From VXYL01 sp965200375 (GTDB taxonomy: Bacteria; Pseudomonadota; Gammaproteobacteria; Pseudomonadales; Azotimanducaceae), in the NCBI GenBank assembly GCA_965200375.1, contig OZ241353.1, positions 1,178,001 through 1,242,000 on the forward strand: DNA of 64,000 bases, read 5' to 3'. How positions within the stretch are numbered: the stretch's first letter is position 1; every line of letters begins with the position of its first letter. The translations under genes and the position numbers were made by a program. Under the pieces are notes generated by a model. The model saw nothing but the letters and a program-made list of their open reading frames with translations. It was not told the DNA's origin and did not search any database. Below are positions 61,794-64,000 of this stretch, piece by piece.

Positions 61794-63212
61794 ATGCTCC
61801 ACATTCGACCGCATGCCCTGCTGGTCGTCGGCCTGCTGGCGCTTGGCGGCTGCGACGGCGACGACGGCGCCGCCGGACCCCAAGGCCCCGCCGGGCCGGC
61901 GGGACCGACCGGCGGCCAAGGGGACCAGGGCGAACCCGGCGTCACGCCCAAGACAGTCAGCCGCGCCGACGTGCTGCGCACGAACGCCAACATCGCCTAC
62001 GCCAGCTACGGCGACTCGCTGCTGACGGCGCTGAGCCTGCGGACCAGTCTGCGGCAGCTGGTGGCGTCCCCCACCGAAGGCAGTCTCGAAGCCGCCAAGC
62101 GGGCTTGGCTCGCCAGCCGAGAACCCTATGGACAGACCGAGGTGTACCGGTTCCGGGTCGGCCCCATCGACGCGCTGATGGACGACGGCACCCTAGGCGA
62201 GGACGGCGACGGGCCGGAAGGCGCCATCAACGCCTGGCCTCTGGGCGAAGGGCTGATCGACTACGTGGCCAACAACGTCGACGGCGACGCGGGGCCGGAG
62301 ATAGCCTCCAGCGTGGCCGCGATAGACGAGAACATCATTGCCGACGCGGCGAGCTTCCCGACCATCGACGGCAGCGTCATCCGCGCCAACTTCGAGCTCG
62401 GCGGCGACGAGCGCAACGTGTCGAGCGGCTACCACGCCATCGAGTTTCTGCTCTGGGGGCAGGACCTCAACGCCGACGGCAGCGGCGGCGGGCGCCGGGA
62501 CGCCACCCCGGGGCAGCGTCCGGTTTCGGACTACTCGACCACGCCGGGCGGCTGCACCAGCGGCGCCAACTCCGCAGACGACGACGTGTGCGTCCGGCGC
62601 GGGCAGTACCTGCTGGCCGCCGCGGACCTGCTGATCGAAGACCTGACCAGCGTGGTGAACGCCTGGAACCCCAACGGCGCGGACAACCACTACGCCAGCT
62701 TCGTGGCGGGGGGCGACGAGTCCCTGGCGCTGATTCTCGAAGGCATGGGGCGCATGGGCTTCGGCGAACTGGCCGGCGAGCGCATGAACATCGCCCTGCT
62801 CACCAACAGCCAGGAGGACGAACACTCCTGCTTCTCGGACAACACCCACCGCGACATCCTGTTGAACGCCAAGGGCATCGACAACGCCTTCAAGGGCGAG
62901 TACGCGCGCCTCGACGGCGACACCCTCGACGGCGCCGGCATCGACGATCTGCTGGCGACGGAGGGCATGCCGGACCTCGCCAACGAGCTGCGAGCCGCCT
63001 TGGAAGACACCATGATCAAGGTGGGCGTGATCGATCAGGTGGCCAAGGCCGGCGAACCCTTCGACAACCAGATCCAGCGGGGCATCAACGAACCAAACGT
63101 CAGCGCCGCCATTCGCGCCCTTTCGGCGCAGACGGAAGTGCTCGAGCGGGCCATCGCCGGCCTCGGCGTCGCCACCGGCGACCTGCGGCAGGACACGGAG
63201 GAGGACATCTGA
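61794..63212 (+). CDS. imelysin-family (M75) lipoprotein with collagen-like linker
   Basis: The 472-residue protein has a lipobox (LLALGGC), then a short collagen-like run of Gly-X-Y triplets (GPQGPAGPAGPTGGQGDQG, about residues 27-45), and an imelysin/IrpA domain: VSRADVLRTNANIAYASYGDSL, the hallmark SSGYHAIEFLLWGQD (GxHxxE, about 215), and long helices to the end. Imelysins are outer- or periplasmic-face proteins tied to iron uptake; despite the peptidase name, protease activity is doubtful. GGAGG six bases before the ATG sets the start. The next gene encodes a di-heme cytochrome-like protein, the usual neighbour in such iron loci. Confidence 0.9.
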   Translation: MLHIRPHALLVVGLLALGGCDGDDGAAGPQGPAGPAGPTGGQGDQGEPGVTPKTVSRADVLRTNANIAYASYGDSLLTALSLRTSLRQLVASPTEGSLEAAKRAWLASREPYGQTEVYRFRVGPIDALMDDGTLGEDGDGPEGAINAWPLGEGLIDYVANNVDGDAGPEIASSVAAIDENIIADAASFPTIDGSVIRANFELGGDERNVSSGYHAIEFLLWGQDLNADGSGGGRRDATPGQRPVSDYSTTPGGCTSGANSADDDVCVRRGQYLLAAADLLIEDLTSVVNAWNPNGADNHYASFVAGGDESLALILEGMGRMGFGELAGERMNIALLTNSQEDEHSCFSDNTHRDILLNAKGIDNAFKGEYARLDGDTLDGAGIDDLLATEGMPDLANELRAALEDTMIKVGVIDQVAKAGEPFDNQIQRGINEPNVSAAIRALSAQTEVLERAIAGLGVATGDLRQDTEEDI

Positions 63213-64000
63213 CCAGCGGCGCCAACGCTTCGGAGTTCGCGCCGCGGCGTTGGCGGCCAGCCGCTCGTGCGCCGCTGTTGGCCGGCGCGCTGGCGGCAAC
63301 CTGTCTCCTGGGCGGCTGCGGGGGCGGCGGCGGGGCCTCCTCTCCGCCGCCTGCGCCTCCCGCGCCGGCGCCGCCTCCCGTCGCGCCCGCGCCGCCCCCC
63401 ATCGTCGTGCCGGAGCTCACCGACGCGGAGCGCTTCCCGGGCGGCGACGCCACCACCTCGCTCAGCAACGACGAAGCCTTCGGCCAAGCCCCGGAATCCA
63501 TCCAGCGGGACTTCGCCGCGGACGCGAACTTCAAGTCCGGCAACCAGATATTCCGCAACGCCCACGACGGCGAGGGGCCGCTGCTGAACGCCCGCACCTG
63601 CCAAGGCTGCCACACCAAGGACGGACGGGGCGCCGTGCCGCCGAACCAGGAGACGCCGATGGATTCGATGGTGGTCCGCCTCGGCCTGGGGCAGACCGCG
63701 GAACGGCGGACCATCGCGGACCCGAACTACGGGCGGCAGTTGCAGACCTTCGGCCTGGCGTCCTTCGTCGGCGACGACGTCGGCGCCGGCCTCTCCGCCT
63801 TCGGCGGCGGCGCCAACGAGGCCATCGGCGAAGGCTTCGCGTTCCTCGAGTACGAACCCGTGGAGGGCGTCTACGCCGACGGCGAAGCCTTCGAGCTGCG
63901 CCGTCCGGTGCTCAAGGTGCGGGAGCTCAGCTACGGGGATTTCGCGCCCGGCATCGAGTTCTCCGCCCGGGTGGCGCCGCAGCTCATCGGCCTGGGTCTG
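63209..64000 (+). CDS. di-heme oxidoreductase-like lipoprotein, cut by window end
   Basis: The visible 264 codons have a signal peptide with lipobox (ATCLLGGC), a Pro/Ala linker, and NARTCQGCHTKDGRGAVPP, a c-type heme site (CxxCH), followed by the pattern of the large di-heme thiol-oxidoreductase-like family (COG3488). The gene runs off the end of the window. There is no ATG, GTG or TTG ahead of the signal peptide; a CTG at 63209, overlapping the imelysin stop codon and preceded by GGAGGA, is the best start I can find, with a later TTG at 63278 too far inside. Electron transfer linked to periplasmic iron handling is likely. Confidence 0.75.
   Translation, partial: MTSGANASEFAPRRWRPAARAPLLAGALAATCLLGGCGGGGGASSPPPAPPAPAPPPVAPAPPPIVVPELTDAERFPGGDATTSLSNDEAFGQAPESIQRDFAADANFKSGNQIFRNAHDGEGPLLNARTCQGCHTKDGRGAVPPNQETPMDSMVVRLGLGQTAERRTIADPNYGRQLQTFGLASFVGDDVGAGLSAFGGGANEAIGEGFAFLEYEPVEGVYADGEAFELRRPVLKVRELSYGDFAPGIEFSARVAPQLIGLGL

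Overview
The window is high-GC Gram-negative proteobacterial DNA. It carries a TonB-dependent receptor, an LpxL-like lipid A acyltransferase, an RND efflux pump with its adaptor, a long-form LeuA, a BrkB-type membrane protein, a haloalkane-dehalogenase-like hydrolase and an imelysin lipoprotein. An uncultured gammaproteobacterium fits best, but that is inference. There is one RNA gene, a tRNA-Met(CAT) on the minus strand at 56386-56462. I saw no rRNA, CRISPR array or replication origin.

Layout. 0.2-8 kb is a decaying accessory region: a frameshifted low-GC radical SAM gene, an intact larA-like gene flanked by two larA-like fragments, a Sel1-repeat gene with an exact 108-bp internal duplication and a frameshifted tail, an ISAs1-type transposase remnant, an Rpn-type nuclease, a frameshifted and truncated DNA methylase, and an ImmA/IrrE-like protein without its metal-binding motif. 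8.4-14.1 kb holds a TonB-dependent receptor downstream of a rare single-frame fusion of a secreted M14 carboxypeptidase to an argininosuccinate-lyase-like domain. 14.3-28.3 kb is mostly ordinary: ankyrin protein, CorB/CorC-like protein, DUF2784, leuA, a COG2521-like methyltransferase, three exported proteins of the DUF6152 neighbourhood, a DUF4143-type ATPase, a metallo-beta-lactamase lipoprotein, a polysaccharide deacetylase and a glycosyltransferase.

28.5-46.4 kb is a defence-type island and the most interesting part. An RtcR-like sigma-54 activator with a CARF-like sensor domain lies just upstream of a textbook -24/-12 promoter (30297-30312). That promoter precedes eight tightly packed, mostly overlapping genes: DUF4258 protein, vWA protein, PP2C phosphatase, Ser/Thr kinase with zinc ribbon, UPF1-like SF1 helicase, an unrecognised winged-helix protein, a McrB-like AAA+ GTPase/ATPase with a very long coiled coil, and a DUF2357/McrC-like protein with a C-terminal zinc ribbon. 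The vWA-PP2C-kinase core is the TerY-P triad known from comparative genomics. Here it appears wired to a nucleic-acid-processing module and placed under a ligand-gated sigma-54 switch. A deleted AlbA_2/Schlafen-like pseudogene and a PHP-plus-SMC/ABC ATPase gene follow on the opposite strand.

46.7-64 kb returns to housekeeping and metabolic genes: LpxL-like acyltransferase, DUF1761, SbcD-like phosphoesterase overlapping an acyl-CoA dehydrogenase, RND adaptor and pump followed by an S41 protease, tRNA-Met, BrkB protein, RNase Z-like hydrolase, dehalogenase, a DsbA/HCCA-isomerase-type protein, and finally an iron-type locus (imelysin lipoprotein behind a possible Fur box, then a di-heme cytochrome-like gene cut by the window edge).
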